64,000 nt of DNA from Macrocystis pyrifera (lineage: Eukaryota; Sar; Phaeophyceae; Laminariales; Laminariaceae). The DNA lies in the NCBI GenBank assembly GCA_031763025.1, contig JASSKH010000020.1, positions 6,822,667 to 6,886,666 on the forward strand, written 5' to 3'. A program made the translations under genes and the position numbers. The notes below the pieces were generated by a model. It was not told where the DNA came from and did not search any database. It was given only the letters and a program-made list of their open reading frames with translations. Below, piece by piece: positions 1-11,250 of this stretch (position 1 is the first letter of the stretch; every line of letters starts with the position of its first letter).

Positions 1-680
1 GCTGCCCTATTCAGACCGTAGTCCGTTTGGTTTATCTTGTGACCGTCGAGCTGTACTGCAGCGTCGCGGGTTTTTTTTTGTGTTCTATCTGTACCATGTC
101 TGCCGCGCTTTTCAGCCCGCAGTCCGTTTGATTTATCTGGTGATCTTCGGGCCGTAATGCAGCGTCGTTATTTTTTTTCTTGTGTGTTCAATCTGTATCA
201 TGTCCGCGGCCCTATTCAGACCGTGGTCCGTTTTGTTTATCTTGTGACCTTCGAGCTGTACTGCATCGTCTTGTTTTTTTTTTTATGTCTTCTATCTGTA
301 CCATGTCCGCGACGCTATTCAGCCCACAGTCCGTTTGGTTTATCTTGTGACCTTCGAGCTGTAATGCAGCGTGGCGTTACTTGTTTTTGGTGTCCTATAT
401 GTACCATGTCCGCGGCACTATTCAGCCCGTAGCCCGTTTTGCCTCTCTTGTGACCTTCGAGCTGTAATGCAGCGTCGCGTTTGTTATTGTGTGTTCTATC
501 TGTACCACGTTCGCCGCCCTATTCAGACCGTAGTCCGTTTGGTTTATCTTGTGACCTTCGAGCTGTACTGCAGCGTCGTGTTTTTTTTTGTGTGTTCTAT
601 GTGTACCATGTCCGCGGCGCTATTCAGCCCGTAGTCCGTATTTGGCTGTTGGTTTTTGCCTGGATTTAGCATTGCAGCGT
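1..680. repeat. ~102-bp minisatellite, about 6.5 copies
   Basis: The phrase GTCCGTTT recurs at about 21, 122, 226, 329, 432 (as GCCCGTTT), 533 and 633, a period of 101-104 bp. Each unit carries a gender of the same four pieces in order: CTATTCAG, GTCCGTTT, a TGTGACCTTCGAGCTGTA block, and a T-run followed by CTATCTGTACCATGTC. Units differ by substitutions and by T-run length. The array is cut by the window start, so its full size is unknown. Open frames across it simply follow the repeat and are not taken as genes. Confidence 0.9.
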
Positions 681-1735
681 CACCGCTCCCTGTTTGTTTC
701 CGTTCGCTCGGGTTTACGATTATTTTCCCCCCGTGTGTTTCCCTTTTGGTCCCTTGGGCAGCTGTCCCGTCTACCGACGCCCCTGGGCAGATTTCATGGC
801 CTTTTATGACTTCACGAGATCACTGGCGCCTCTGGCATTTAGGTGGAACCTAAATGTGTTTGAACGGTGGGTTTCTCCGCTATTAATCGTATATTTCTCG
901 AAACGGATCTGGAAATCCAACCACCCGGTGTGCGAGGCAACGAAACTTAACAACAGTGTGTTGTGTTCTGGAGAAAGTTCAACATATGTGACCACAGTAT
1001 TATTTGAGGCCCTTCAGCTACATCGTAAGCTGGACAGTAAAATATCAATAAACAAGTTCATAATAAGTATTGGTGTCCCCAGCCAACAGAAACATCTACA
1101 ACCCATCATTACCAGAACGCTATTCGGATATCCTAGATTTGTGCTTTCGTATTTTTTTTTTCAGAACGGCGTTCATGCCACCAGCCAAGAAACTGGAGAA
1201 AAATGTTTTTACGCATACGTCGTGCTGCGCAAATTACAGTGTTCCTTCGAGGTGCTGTAACTGGAATTTCCAAACGTGTCCAAACCAAACTTCAATAATA
1301 ATAGCTAAAATGCTAAAATGTTGGTTGTTACGATAGAGGGAGATCTTTTTTGGCCTATATATTTCTGACTGATGGGGCTTCTTATCCGGGAACTATGTTT
1401 GGTTAGAAATCTGCCCCACGAGGGTGCTGATCGGGTTATTAAGCGTCGAAGTTACGTCAAAGGCCGCTAGTGAGTGAGCTATTGAGCCCCTTAGGTGAAC
1501 CCCTACCGTACTACGGATCTACCATTCCAGTACGACAGGGGTTTTTTATCGTTGGAAATTGTCCGAGGTACAGGACTCGTCTACTGAGTCTACTCAGGGC
1601 GTTCTCTATCTAGGCCACGGGGTTCATCATTATGTTGCCCTTTGTTATTTTTATCACTTAGGTTCTGTGTGTCGGGTAGAGAGCTCCTTAAGCGACGAGA
1701 CTCAGAAAAAATATAACATCTACTTAGCATGCCAT
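681..1735. other. intergenic, nothing recognised
   Basis: Open frames of up to 188 codons overlap here on both strands, but none has a recognisable motif or convincing splice borders. No repeat or RNA structure was recognised. Confidence 0.4.
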
Positions 1736-2185
1736 GAAATGGAACCAGCTCTTCAGGACACATAGAAATAATGAACATTCAGTTTTATGTCCCGGTGCAC
1801 CGTTTTATGGAAAAAAGAATGTATACGTCCGTCTGTATTACAAGGTTCTTGCACGCGTTGCTAATAGTAATTTACGTCAATTTAAACCAGCTCTCCAGGA
1901 AACACCAAACCGACGACAGGCAAACCATTGCCTACCGTTTAAATGACAACACGAAGCTGTCCGTCTGTCAGCCTGTCCGTCAATACAAATTTATGCTATT
2001 GTTAACAAGATTCAAGCGTTGCTCGTAATTTACGTAAAATGAAACAAGCTCTTTGGTGAACAATGTAAGCCGACGAGAGGAATACCGTTTTCTCCCGGCA
2101 TACTGTACTTGGCAAAACAAAGCTGTCTGTTCTATTATGTACAAGATTCAAGCGATGCTCGTCATTTTTACCAGTAAATACCTGT
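1736..2185. repeat. degenerate ~150-bp tandem repeat, about three units
   Basis: An ordered set of phrases recurs: ACCAGCTCT(C/T)CAGGA or its variant CAAGCTCTTTGG, then ACCGTTT, then GTCCGTCTGT or CTGTCTGTTC, then ACAAG(G/A)TTC followed by (G)CGTTGCT. Instances start near 1739, 1884 and 2043, with a final partial ACAAGATTCAAGCGATGCTC at about 2141. Divergence is substantial, so this is an old tandem duplication. Confidence 0.6.
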
Positions 2186-2591
2186 CCCAGAATACAAGGA
2201 TATTTTTGCATTGATACGAATATGCAAGATTTGCTTACAATTGCTGATACATAAACTTAACGCATCATACGCACCTACCATTGTGTAACTTTCAACATCA
2301 ATGGCTCACAATCGAAAAGAAAGACTTCAAAATAGATTAAAAAAACGTTCAAGAAAAACAAAACAAAACAAGGCAAAAAGTAGTCAAGGACAGAACGCGA
2401 AAAAAAAAACGCCAGCCAGTCCAAGCGGAGAATTTCAAGAGCACGTGCCGAATAAGCATTAACTCAGGGAAGTGACACTAGCATAGGTTGCCAGCTTTCT
2501 TCTACTTAGTTGCTTGGGTCCCCTAGACACAAAAATATGCCTCTTATTTTGTTTCGTCAGCCCCGGCGCCGGGATTAGCACTGCCAGTGAC

Positions 2592-2592
<1 letters not shown>

Positions 2593-2622
<30 letters not shown>
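2593..2622. repeat. 30-nt poly-C tract
   Basis: An uninterrupted run of 30 C. Other long C runs lie at 9559-9573, 22849-22864, 58067-58089 and 58158-58178, and a G-rich mirror stretch is at 3250-3352. Lengths of such runs are often mis-sequenced. Confidence 0.9.
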
Positions 2623-2626
<4 letters not shown>

Positions 2627-3920
2627 GGAACAAAAGGAAATAAAAACCCGATGAAAAAAGACGAAGAGAGAACAAATGTGTCGAAGGATAATAGTCGTGC
2701 TAGGGGAAGCAGAACTAACCAACATAGACCTTCACACGCGGCGGTGTGCCTTCTACTTCTTACTTAACGCCAACAGCGGCGGTAGGATTCAGTACTGACG
2801 TTGCCCCCCCCCCCTCCCCATAGGGATGCGAGGCCCATGAGTACTACGAGTATACGACTACAGCCATGCATGATAATGAGGGCATCGACCGCCCCCCCGG
2901 CTCGAGTAAATGGTACATTAAGAATGATCACACACACATGTGTCTATTAAGACCGGTACGAACAATATCGGAACCGACGTCGAACCACACAAGTTGGCTA
3001 ACCCTAAATGAATACTGGTACGCGCGAAGGAAAAACGAACGAAAATTAAAAAAATAAACACGCGCGGTTCCCGTTGAATATAAGTAGCAGCGTGGAATAA
3101 ACCCAAATATAAGCAAAGGGGCAAGACAAGGGCACCGTAGAACCCGCAACAGGGGGTAAAACACATACAGCGCCTCAACGAGTGCATGTTTCATGGGTAC
3201 CGCATGAGTCTCCTTCCTATACCAGGATACCTGCCAGGTGAGCAGGACAGGGGGGGGGGGGAGGGGTCGACACTCAACACTACATGAAGGGCGAGGTGGA
3301 CCGAAATATGAAGAATAATGGGGGACGGGGGGGTCGGAGGGGGGGGTGGGGGGCTGAGCAGAATGGGCGTTCGCTTTCTCTCTACGCCACTCCAAGGTAC
3401 TCCTTCAGCGACGGCGGGGAGACGCCGAAAAATTGAGAGATCTGGTTGGTCCCGTTCAAACACGAATGGAGTTGTACAAAGTGTTGCCACTCTGTACTGT
3501 GTTGCCACCGGGCTTAACAGATATTTCTGTTGGGGCTTGTGGGTCACGAACGCCCACTTGCTAGTCATTTCCTTTAACAGCCACTCTACGGTGATGCGGC
3601 AACCACTCATGCACTTGTTGGAATGCAGCATTTTTTCCGTGAGACGGCCTTGAGACTCAGAGTACGGGCAGCAGATGTGAGCGCTCATGTCATACGCCGG
3701 GTCTCCGTAGAGGCAGTACGCGTTGCCGTCCGCGTCGTTCATTTTATCTTCTAACCTTTTTAGCAACCCAAACTCACTCAATAGATTCATATCGTGCCTA
3801 GCTCCTAACTCTGGCGCAAAAAGGTCGACACAAATGCCGTCCGGCGTGACCACGCCCTGGAACTTCATCGCGTGCTTCCTCTTATGTCCGTCGAAGAATG
3901 ATCGCTGCTCGCGCACAGGT

Positions 3921-4615
3921 CTGTCGTGTGCAGGGGAGCATGATTGAAGGGGAGGACGGGTGTAAATGAACGAGCCATGGAAGCGCAGCAAGTCAACAGT
4001 CGTCCAGTATGCAACACAAAACGATGTATAGCACCAGTGCTTCTAACCCTGACTAAATTTTTCGAAGCCTACACCGACCGTTGTCTGTAGCATTAAGCGA
4101 TTGCAACCCCTCGCCCAGCATTGTCCCACCAATATTGGACTGTAGCGCACGGCGTATCCAGCTTTCTTCTCAACTCCTTACCTTGCATTCTACACCCTGA
4201 GAACAGTTTAACTCCCTGTTTTGTTCACTAATTAACGTTCATCGTCCGACAGTGTCCGAAGCAGGAAATATTCCCCGTACCGGAAATAGACGAGGGGTAG
4301 CGGCATGTGGAAAAGAAGTGTCGTGGCTCTTGAATTTAGCGTTATATCCGTACAGGATCCCCGCCCCACAGGGTGATTTTGTAGCTGTACGTAGGGGTGA
4401 GGTACCAATTTTTACTTTAGCTGGGTAACGATGCATCGTTCCTGAACTTAAGGTTAACCTTTACGATAAACATACTCATACTCACACTTTTTTCTACACT
4501 TTTAGGGGCGGCTGGACAGTTGCGAAGACTCGAGCACTTTGCCCCTGCTATGGCGGCAGTTCGGGGTCTGCCGCTTCATCAATCCTAGTTCCAGCACGTC
4601 TTCACCCGTACTTGC
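3921..4615 (-). other. GC-AG intron of the Harbinger-type pseudogene
   Basis: The donor reads G|GCAAGT at 4615-4610, which is the strong consensus for GC donors. The acceptor is CACACGACAG at about 3921-3930. Splicing here restores the family sequence GTVRGIA-R-PVREQRS in frame. The nearby GT (4611-4610) would break the frame. It could also be a GT donor mutated to GC in a dead copy. Confidence 0.6.
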
Positions 4616-4959
4616 CTTGCAATGCCGCGTACCGTGCCGTGGAAAAACCCTCAACAGTTGTCCAGGGGACATCTCCACGAGTGCAGGGCTTCCGCGAAGT
4701 CCACTAACCGAGGAACTTGTCTATCCACGTCTAGGTTCAGCACGGCACCTCAGGTCACGTCCATGAAGTGTAGCATGTAGTTGAACGCCTCGCAGATGCA
4801 CGATTCCGCGACGCCGAACAACATCCTCATGTCTGTCAGTCGATGTGGGAACGCCAACCGATACAAGAGGAAACAGAACGCCTCATGCCCCGACACGACA
4901 TAGTTGCAGTCGGTACGAATCAAGACCGTAACAGCCAGGAAACCCATCATCGTAGCTAT

Positions 4960-5992
4960 CTGCGTTTGCAAATGAACGAACAACGGCGGGGTGTAAGGGT
5001 GTAGCGAAAAGGTTGTCGAGTATTCCTCATCCGAAAAGAGCAGTGGTATTCGTAGTCTGCTTTCATTTCATATCCCATGTACCTCGTAGGTTAATGGAAA
5101 CGGCATGTACATCCTTCTCCGACTCGAGCGCTTCACAGATGTAAGAGTATCTGCTGACTGTGTGGCTTCTTCGTCTCGAGTGCATCAGCCACCGTAAGGG
5201 GTACACTACTGCTGTCAAATGGAACACAATACAAGTAGGACTACTGCAGTATACCCAAACTCGCGCCGTAGAGGCAACTGGGGTTGAGGTGGGAGGTGGG
5301 CCTAATTCCCGATCGTACCACGGCCTCCATCGTACCGGTTGCCGCGTCGAAATCAGACAACGCTCGTCTTGACATGGATGGGAGGGGCTACGTAGAAAAA
5401 GTAGTTGGTCCTCTAAACAGATTTGAGGTTTCTGACGGCGAGTGGTCACGGCTGTGTCGTGGCTTAACGTGGTTGACACCTGGCGCCGCAGAAATTCCAT
5501 CTCTGTCGTTGCGTCTGCTACTGCTGTGGGCCGCTGTTTCTTATGTTAAGAACTTCGATACTGGTTCAGGAGGAAGCATCGCGCGAGGGGTGTATACCAG
5601 GCGGACAACCCGCAAAACACCCGTACGTCGGAAGCGAAAACACATATCAAGTGGCAAGACCGAAAAAGAAACAGCAACAGCAGCATCACCCAAGCATCAG
5701 CACTCGATCAAGTACAAATAATAGGAAACACAAAAGGACCGTGTGCCAAGCGGTCCGCACACAAGGGGAGGGGTACTCTTTGGAAAACCTATGACACGAC
5801 GCCTCCACATCGGTACAGCGGCAAAGAACGACAGAAAGTTCAGGCGAGATTCTATATTCCAATGGACATCTACCTAAACAGTACAGATACAGATGCAAGA
5901 CAACATGATACCTACTTGTACGGCAGTACAATAAAATCGTACACACTGCAGTTCTATTTATACTTCGCATAATGGGTTGCATATACTCGTAC
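4960..5992 (-). other. intron 1 of the Harbinger-type pseudogene
   Basis: A 1,033-bp GT-AG intron, phase 0 on both sides, between FRFTREQ and IATMMG. Long open frames on both strands inside it (for example plus 5284-5721) show no family motif and no splice support, so I treat them as chance. Confidence 0.65.
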
Positions 5993-6268
5993 CTGTTCCC
6001 GGGTGAAGCGAAAGAACTTTATGCAGTCCTGGAAGCTGAAGCGTCTCGACATGTCCCTCTCGACAATCATCGTGGGTGTGTCGTCGATCTCGAGCCGGCC
6101 TACCGTGTGCAGCAGTCCTAAGTTTGCCATGCTCCACATAGGTGAGTACAAGGGACAAGCATTCCGCAGCTGGAACCAAGCCAAGGCCAGTTTCTTGCGC
6201 TTGATCCTCGCGCTGATTATCATACGAGACATCTTGCGGTACCGCTTCAGCGGGTGCGCTGACCGCAC

Positions 6269-7039
6269 GCGGCTACTGGCTCTGGTGTATGTACCGCTGT
6301 GGGGACTACGCTGTGCTGTGAAGAGTTCTCGTGCACATGTGTCACGAGTGATCGAATGGTCGTGGTGTCGAACACTTTTCTGCGGCGGAATGCGGCGGAA
6401 CTACCTCGATGCAGCGGGATTCAACTACCAATCAGTTTAGAGCGCTCAGGGTATGCCATCTTCACCCTGAGTGCTTTTCCGGATCTTTAATATTGGAGTT
6501 CGCCGACCCTGAGCAACCGCCCGTGAGCAGTTTTTTTGTTTTCTCTTTTTTCTTCCGAAACGCTCTAGTATCCGTAGTATTGCGATCGGGTGGCACCCAA
6601 CAGAGGGGCGGGGGCGGTAATAAATAGATGGAACGGAAATGATGCCACAGCGATAGAATAATTTATCGAAGTGGATTGTCTTCAGGTAACAGTGTAGTCA
6701 CTCCGTGTGTTTGTTTTGGCTGTCTTGTAACTGCGCGTGAGGTAAGAAGCCACACGTTCAACACCAACCGAGTCAACGGAGGCCCCTGATTTGCACCTTC
6801 ACCCTCTTCCGGTCGCGTCCAAACCGTGTTGAGTTCGACCAACTTCGTGATGTTAGGACCTCTAAATACGTTTAGTTGCCAGTCACAAAATCGACACCTA
6901 TTTCGGTAACAGCAGCAGCAACACAACTACTGCCAAGCATCAGCTGCACTTCGAAAACCCTAGCAAAAACCATTTCCGCCGGAAACACACAAAGAAGGCA
7001 GAGTGTCCCGATCATACCAAATCCATATGGAACGGAGAG
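6269..7039. other. intergenic, nothing recognised
   Basis: This is upstream of the transposase pseudogene. I could not identify a terminal inverted repeat or a Myb-like partner gene. A T-rich stretch lies at about 6530-6560. Confidence 0.4.
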
Positions 7040-7192
7040 TTAGCCGGGTGAAGCTCGCAGAGCTCTGTAGTGAATGTAGTTCCTCGGTAAGGGGTTTTCA
7101 GGCAAGTCGAACACACGGCCCATTTTTCGTTCGTACGTGAACACGTTCGGCATGATGGTGATGTGGTCGAGTACCCCTTGACGAGGTGACAT
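7040..7192 (-). CDS. possible 50-residue ORF or exon, unrecognised
   Basis: From ATG at 7192 a minus-strand frame reads MSPRQGVLDHITIMPNVF and continues through FDLPENPLPRNYIHY to a TAA. The composition is protein-like, but it overlaps other open frames and no splice site decides it. No family recognised. It could be a small exon of a degraded element linked to the neighbouring Harbinger relic. Confidence 0.2.
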   Translation of the reverse strand: MSPRQGVLDHITIMPNVFTYERKMGRVFDLPENPLPRNYIHYRALRASPG

Positions 7193-7591
7193 TCACAGTT
7201 AACTACGATCAACAGTCAGGCCTCGTGCATACCAGGGCGTATGCACGTATGTACTATAGGTTTTTCACGATTGCCACAGACAATATACGCAACTACGATA
7301 TTGTTTCGTCTGGTGCAGTTATGGTATTTGTATCCGGAGTATCACTCAGAGAGGTTGAACTCGCTCTGAACGAAGGAGAATCACTCGGATCAATAATCCG
7401 TGCGTATGTATGACGATGTTAACCCTCTCTATTGTGCTGTGTTTTGTTGGTTTTGTTGTTTCAGTGCTGAGATTACAACCAACATCTGTACTTTTATTGC
7501 ACACAGGAACCAGGTACAATGCAACCATACAACGCGCATGATATCACATCCTGCCTGGATGACTCACCACCGTACAAGAGCAGGGGTATGA
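7186..7591 (+). CDS. possible two-exon gene fragment, unknown product
   Basis: Exon 1 is open from about 7186 to 7403 with no ATG, so an upstream exon is expected; a plausible acceptor is TGACATTCACAG just before 7197. It reads YYRFFTIATDNIRNYDIVSS and ends SLGSIIRA. A donor GTATGT at 7404 and a strong acceptor at 7461-7464 (preceded by GTTTTGTTGGTTTTGTTGTT) define a 61-bp intron with a possible TTAAC branch site. Joining is in phase and continues AEITTNICTFIAHRNQ to a stop at 7591, or to another donor CAG|GTACAA at 7514. No family recognised. The splice signals are the main evidence; the codon content is only suggestive. Confidence 0.3.
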
Positions 7592-7619
7592 TCGTTCTTG
7601 TTTTCGGCCGCCCCTGTAT

Positions 7620-7962
7620 TACACAGTAGTGGACAAACCTTGATAGTCGATCTTCCTGCGGTAGCTAATTAGGCACTCTGATTGGCTACGGGTATGTTTT
7701 ACGCGCGGCTTGATCAACTTTCGAGTATTTCCCAGCCACAGCATCCCGAGTCATCCGGAGTCAACCTAGAGTCTTCCCAAGCTCAGCATACACGCCGGCG
7801 GAGCCAACCTAGAGTCTTGACAAGCACAGCATCCCAGCACTGACCACTGGCATAGGGTTAGGGTTAGGGTTTGGGTTAGGGTTCGGGTCGGAGGGTCGGC
7901 TTCAGGCGTCCAACACAAAATCCCCATAAATATCTACTATCAAGGTCTGTCCACCCCTCGTA
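7620..7962. mobile_element. MITE-like element with inverted ends
   Basis: The left end (about 7620-7650) contains GTGGACAAACCTTGATAGT. The reverse complement of the right end (7962-7932) contains GTGGACAGACCTTGATAGT, one mismatch in 19. Both ends are preceded by TA, which fits Tc1/mariner-style TA target use. The ~340-bp body has no coding capacity, holds a short duplication (CAACCTAGAGTCTT at about 7763 and 7805) and the telomere-like array below. Confidence 0.55.
7853..7888. repeat. interstitial telomere-like TTAGGG repeats
   Basis: About five imperfect TTAGGG units (AGGGTTAGGGTTAGGG, then a TTTGGG and a TTCGGG variant). TTAGGG-type telomeres are known in brown algae. The array lies inside the MITE-like element, so it may have been captured or inserted at a repaired break. 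Confidence 0.75.
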
Positions 7963-10549
7963 TTACAAGTGGTATGTCGAATATAACACCCCACGCCTAA
8001 TAACAGCGTCGAACTCCACACCGATCACACCTAGTCGACACCATTCGTCCAAAACACGAATCGGTCAGGATACGGGTACAGCATGGAGGAAACTGCCGCA
8101 TCACATCGCATTGAGCCGATCGAGGCCGCGGCCCATATCTCATCAGTACCTGCAGTTGCCGCAGCCCCCTTACTCTAACCCTGAGGTCGTATGGTAGATT
8201 TGTCGCCAATCACGGAATTCGCCGTGACAAAAAATCACCGCGCTTTGGTACCGTAGTACTACAACTGATTTGTCTGAGCTGAGTGTAGGCCAAGGCGCAA
8301 TTCAGGTGTTGCGCTGTCGCGCCAGCCGATGCAATATTACCGAAACGTGACGCATGTGTGCAGCACGCGCCGAAGCCGTCTCGTAGCAAGAACATCCCGC
8401 GCAGGTGCTTATTTTTCCCCACCTTTTTTAACCGCAGACAAAAAAAGGAGTGTGTATTATTTCGCCTGAGGCGAAAAACCGTTTTGTGTTTTAGTCTGCA
8501 CCTAAGCTGCACCAGTCATTTCGAGGCAAACAACCACAGAGGGATTAATGGTACCAATTGAACAGCGCATGTGGCAAATCATTTTGCTCTCCAAGTTCGG
8601 CACAAGTGATTATTGAACATGTTTTGGAAGGTAAATTTATATTATACGAACCAAGTAAAACAAATGTTTACGCCGCCCCCTTCGCGGGGAGTGGCCGCAG
8701 GCGGAGGTGCAGGGCGTCCCCGGCTAACCCTGAGGGATATTTTTTCTGCTCGTGTTGCACGACCGAGGTCTAAAATTCGACCCGGCGTGAGCTAGAAACA
8801 CACGTTTCACGTCAAGATACTACAGGTCTGCTGTTCAGGGGGGTGCAATCCTCGGGAGTTTGATAATCGAATGTGTATCGGTAATCGTCCTACAGTATCC
8901 CAGCAACGCCCGCGATTTAGCCGTCGTCTTTTGGTTTCAAGCGTAGACATCGCCATCACCGGCGTTTCCTAGGACTGGAAAAAGCAAAAGGTAGAAGGCG
9001 AAAGCTTTTTTGGCGCTAGCACCCTCTTTGTACACCCCCCCTGAAAAAAAAAAATATATATATATATATATTGGGTTGGCGTGGGTTGCCAACGACACTG
9101 CTGTAAAACACGCCGCTCACTACTTGAGCTAGACAACAAGGGTAGCTTTTTCTTGGTTTTAGGCAATCGATCAGAGCTGGCGGTAGGGTTAGATCGTATG
9201 TGAGGGATGGAAAACATTTACTCCGCACAAGGGAAATGCTTGTATCACGTAATGCGTATGACAGGTAAACAAGGAGGCAGTTGCATACTACTCCCATTGA
9301 TGGTTCTGGGAAGTGGTCGCACCGGAAACACAAAAAAGACTCATTCAAGCCGTCGTCCATGTGAAAGTCCGCCTCACGAGCTGTTCTTAGTAGGATGCCG
9401 CTCACCCTTCAAGACACCCGCCGGACACGTCACGGCGCTTCGCGCTTGGTGCAAGCAAGGTATTCCTGGTTGGTGACAGGCAGACATGCCCCTTCCTAGC
9501 ATTGTGAAGATGAGAGGCTCTATAGTCACATGATTGAGGCCATGCATAACATCGAGTACCCCCCCCCCCCCCCGCCCCTTTGTTGCCACACCAAGTGTGC
9601 AACACAGCCGAGTTGTCACTCTTTCTGCAATCAGCACGGGGTCTTTTCACACTCCTTAGCGATCCGACATACCGCGCCATTCTTGAAGTACTAGCACAAA
9701 TTAGAGCATTGCACGCCGGACAAACCGTACCGCTCATCAGCATCTGAAACCGACACACCGACCTACTGTGGTGGTAACGACAGCATCCATCTACCTCCAG
9801 GACATAGAACAGTATGCTGCTTGCTGTGAGAATTAAAGTTAAAAATGTCAATCGTTGCTTAGCCTGCCAGCGTGAGCACTCGTTCGACGCTGCCAACAAG
9901 AGCACGGAATCAACAACAGCAGGGGCGCCAGAGCAGCATCAGCGGCAGCATCAAGACCAGCCGTAGGCGTCCCGCCGAAACTCCAAGTATGCTCAGAGTA
10001 TCGAGTATTTTTCGATGCGGCGAGTACTGAGAGTGTTACAGTACTGGCAGTCGACTTGCTACGAATACAAACTGTGGGAGTAGGTAAGCAGTACTACAGC
10101 AACAGTATCGATCAAAATATTCCAGGTAGTCAGAGTTTACCCAGAGCATCGAACCCGGAGATAACGCAGCTGCAGCAGCATCCAGTACAGCACACTCCAG
10201 GAAGTATACCGTACCCGCACTCGCACTGAGCCTCGCAGTGAGAAACTATGGAAAACAGCCTGTACTCAGAGAATAGGCAGAATACACACACAGGATCCTA
10301 GGTACATTGGAACAAAATTAGACGGACAACACCAGAGATCATCGAGCCCGAAAAAGGGTCAAGAAAGTACAGAGGGAGTAACAACAGGTAAGAGTGCAGC
10401 ACGCAACTCTGCTGTATCATGAAAATAGGCAACATAAAAGGCAGGCTGGGAATACATACGAGTTGAAGGGAAAAAACGAGGTCGTTCCACAGATGTTAGG
10501 GTTGTTGCTAGAGAACAAAAAAAAGAGGGTTCGCGGGTTTTTGGGGTAA
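7963..10549. other. intergenic, no gene recognised
   Basis: It holds a TA dinucleotide run at 9055-9071, a poly-C run at 9559-9573 preceded by GCCATGCATAACATCGAGTA, and a stretch at 9985-10240 with scattered AGTACTG and CAGTACT motifs like the cluster at 55.2-56.0 kb. A direct repeat CACGCTCCGTGAGTTTT occurs twice at about 10557-10592. Confidence 0.4.
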
Positions 10550-11250
10550 AACAAAATCACGCTCCGTGAGTTTTCACGCTCCGTGAGTTTTCATTCCAAT
10601 AAAAAAAGCTGAAAAATGTGGTTTTTCGTGATATTTGCAAGTTGTGAAAATTCCGATAGTTTAGATCCTACGGTTTGGCGAGTGGTGCACGGATTGGCCG
10701 GGGCGGCCCGGCCGCGCCTGGCCCGGCCCGTGATACATTCGAATCACGGAGGACGCCTGACCCAGCCTGCGAGATTCAAATCTGACCGACTGTCTGCCAA
10801 CTTCTGTCCCGCAAGACTCCATCCCACAGGCCGTCTGTCCGGCTTGCCCAGTGACAGTTTCGGATTATTTCCGCTTTGGGCTTCGAGCTGTGACCCTTCC
10901 TCGAAATTCCGAGGCTGCAACATGTGCTTTTCAGCTCGTGCTCAGCTGTGTCTTTGGATAGTCGCCCGCTGTTTACACGCGGCGAACGAAGCAGAGTCTG
11001 CCATGTCCCTACACCAGCCTTCGGATACCGTCAGTGCTCGTTCGTTCCGTAATGCCTTGATCGGGCTCATCTTGAGGCACGAAACCCCACGATAAAATAT
11101 CACGATTATTGATTTTAAATGTTTCGGAAATGTCAAAAAAAAAAAATGTCTTCATGAATTGTGATTTTATACGTAATGATTTACGACAAAAAAAAGCACG
11201 ATTAGAGTGTTTGCGCAAAATGTTTTTGATTATCACGCATTTTGTCGGAA
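10550..11250 (+). mobile_element. TCACGATT-rich non-autonomous element, copy A
   Basis: This copy is related in inverted orientation to 13962-14707. Shared order: AATCACG..CCGTGAGTTTTC, GAAAA(A/G)TGT followed by TTTCGTGATATTT, a ~450-bp GC-rich core, then GAG(G/A)CACGA and AT-rich TCACGATT repeats. The core keeps a matching open frame in both copies (shared words FVIF, SNHG, PSDTV, RHE/RHD), 159 codons here. That could be a degenerate coding region or chance in a GC-rich repeat. Terminal inverted repeats are clear in copy B, not here. Confidence 0.55.

Larger units (their letters stand above)
3191..6268 (-). pseudogene. decayed PIF/Harbinger-type (DDE_Tnp_4) transposase, three exons
   Basis: Read on the minus strand. 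Exon 1 (6268-5993) ends FRFTREQ at donor CAG|GTACGAGT. Exon 2 (4959-4616) starts IATMMGFL after GCAAACGCAG and carries the family helices GHEAFCFLLYRLAFPHRL and LFGVAESCICEAFNYML. Exon 3 (3920-about 3370, open to 3191) carries DGHKRKHAMKFQGVVTPDG, ARHDMNLL, YGDPAYD and the MSGCRITVEW block. Joins are in phase (0; then AG+A gives Arg). Known for the family: a DDE/D nuclease making cut-and-paste transposition with a separate Myb-like partner, which I did not find. Damage: in-frame TGA at 4752-4750 and 4653-4651, both where relatives have Trp, and the first catalytic Asp of GFIDGT is His (GFFHGT, codon 4641-4639). The later Asp and Glu remain. About 450 residues including a Pro-rich tail. Inactive. 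Confidence 0.85.

Noticed and set aside
1-680. Genes in the minisatellite
   Set aside because: The open frames repeat with the ~102-bp unit and have no independent support.
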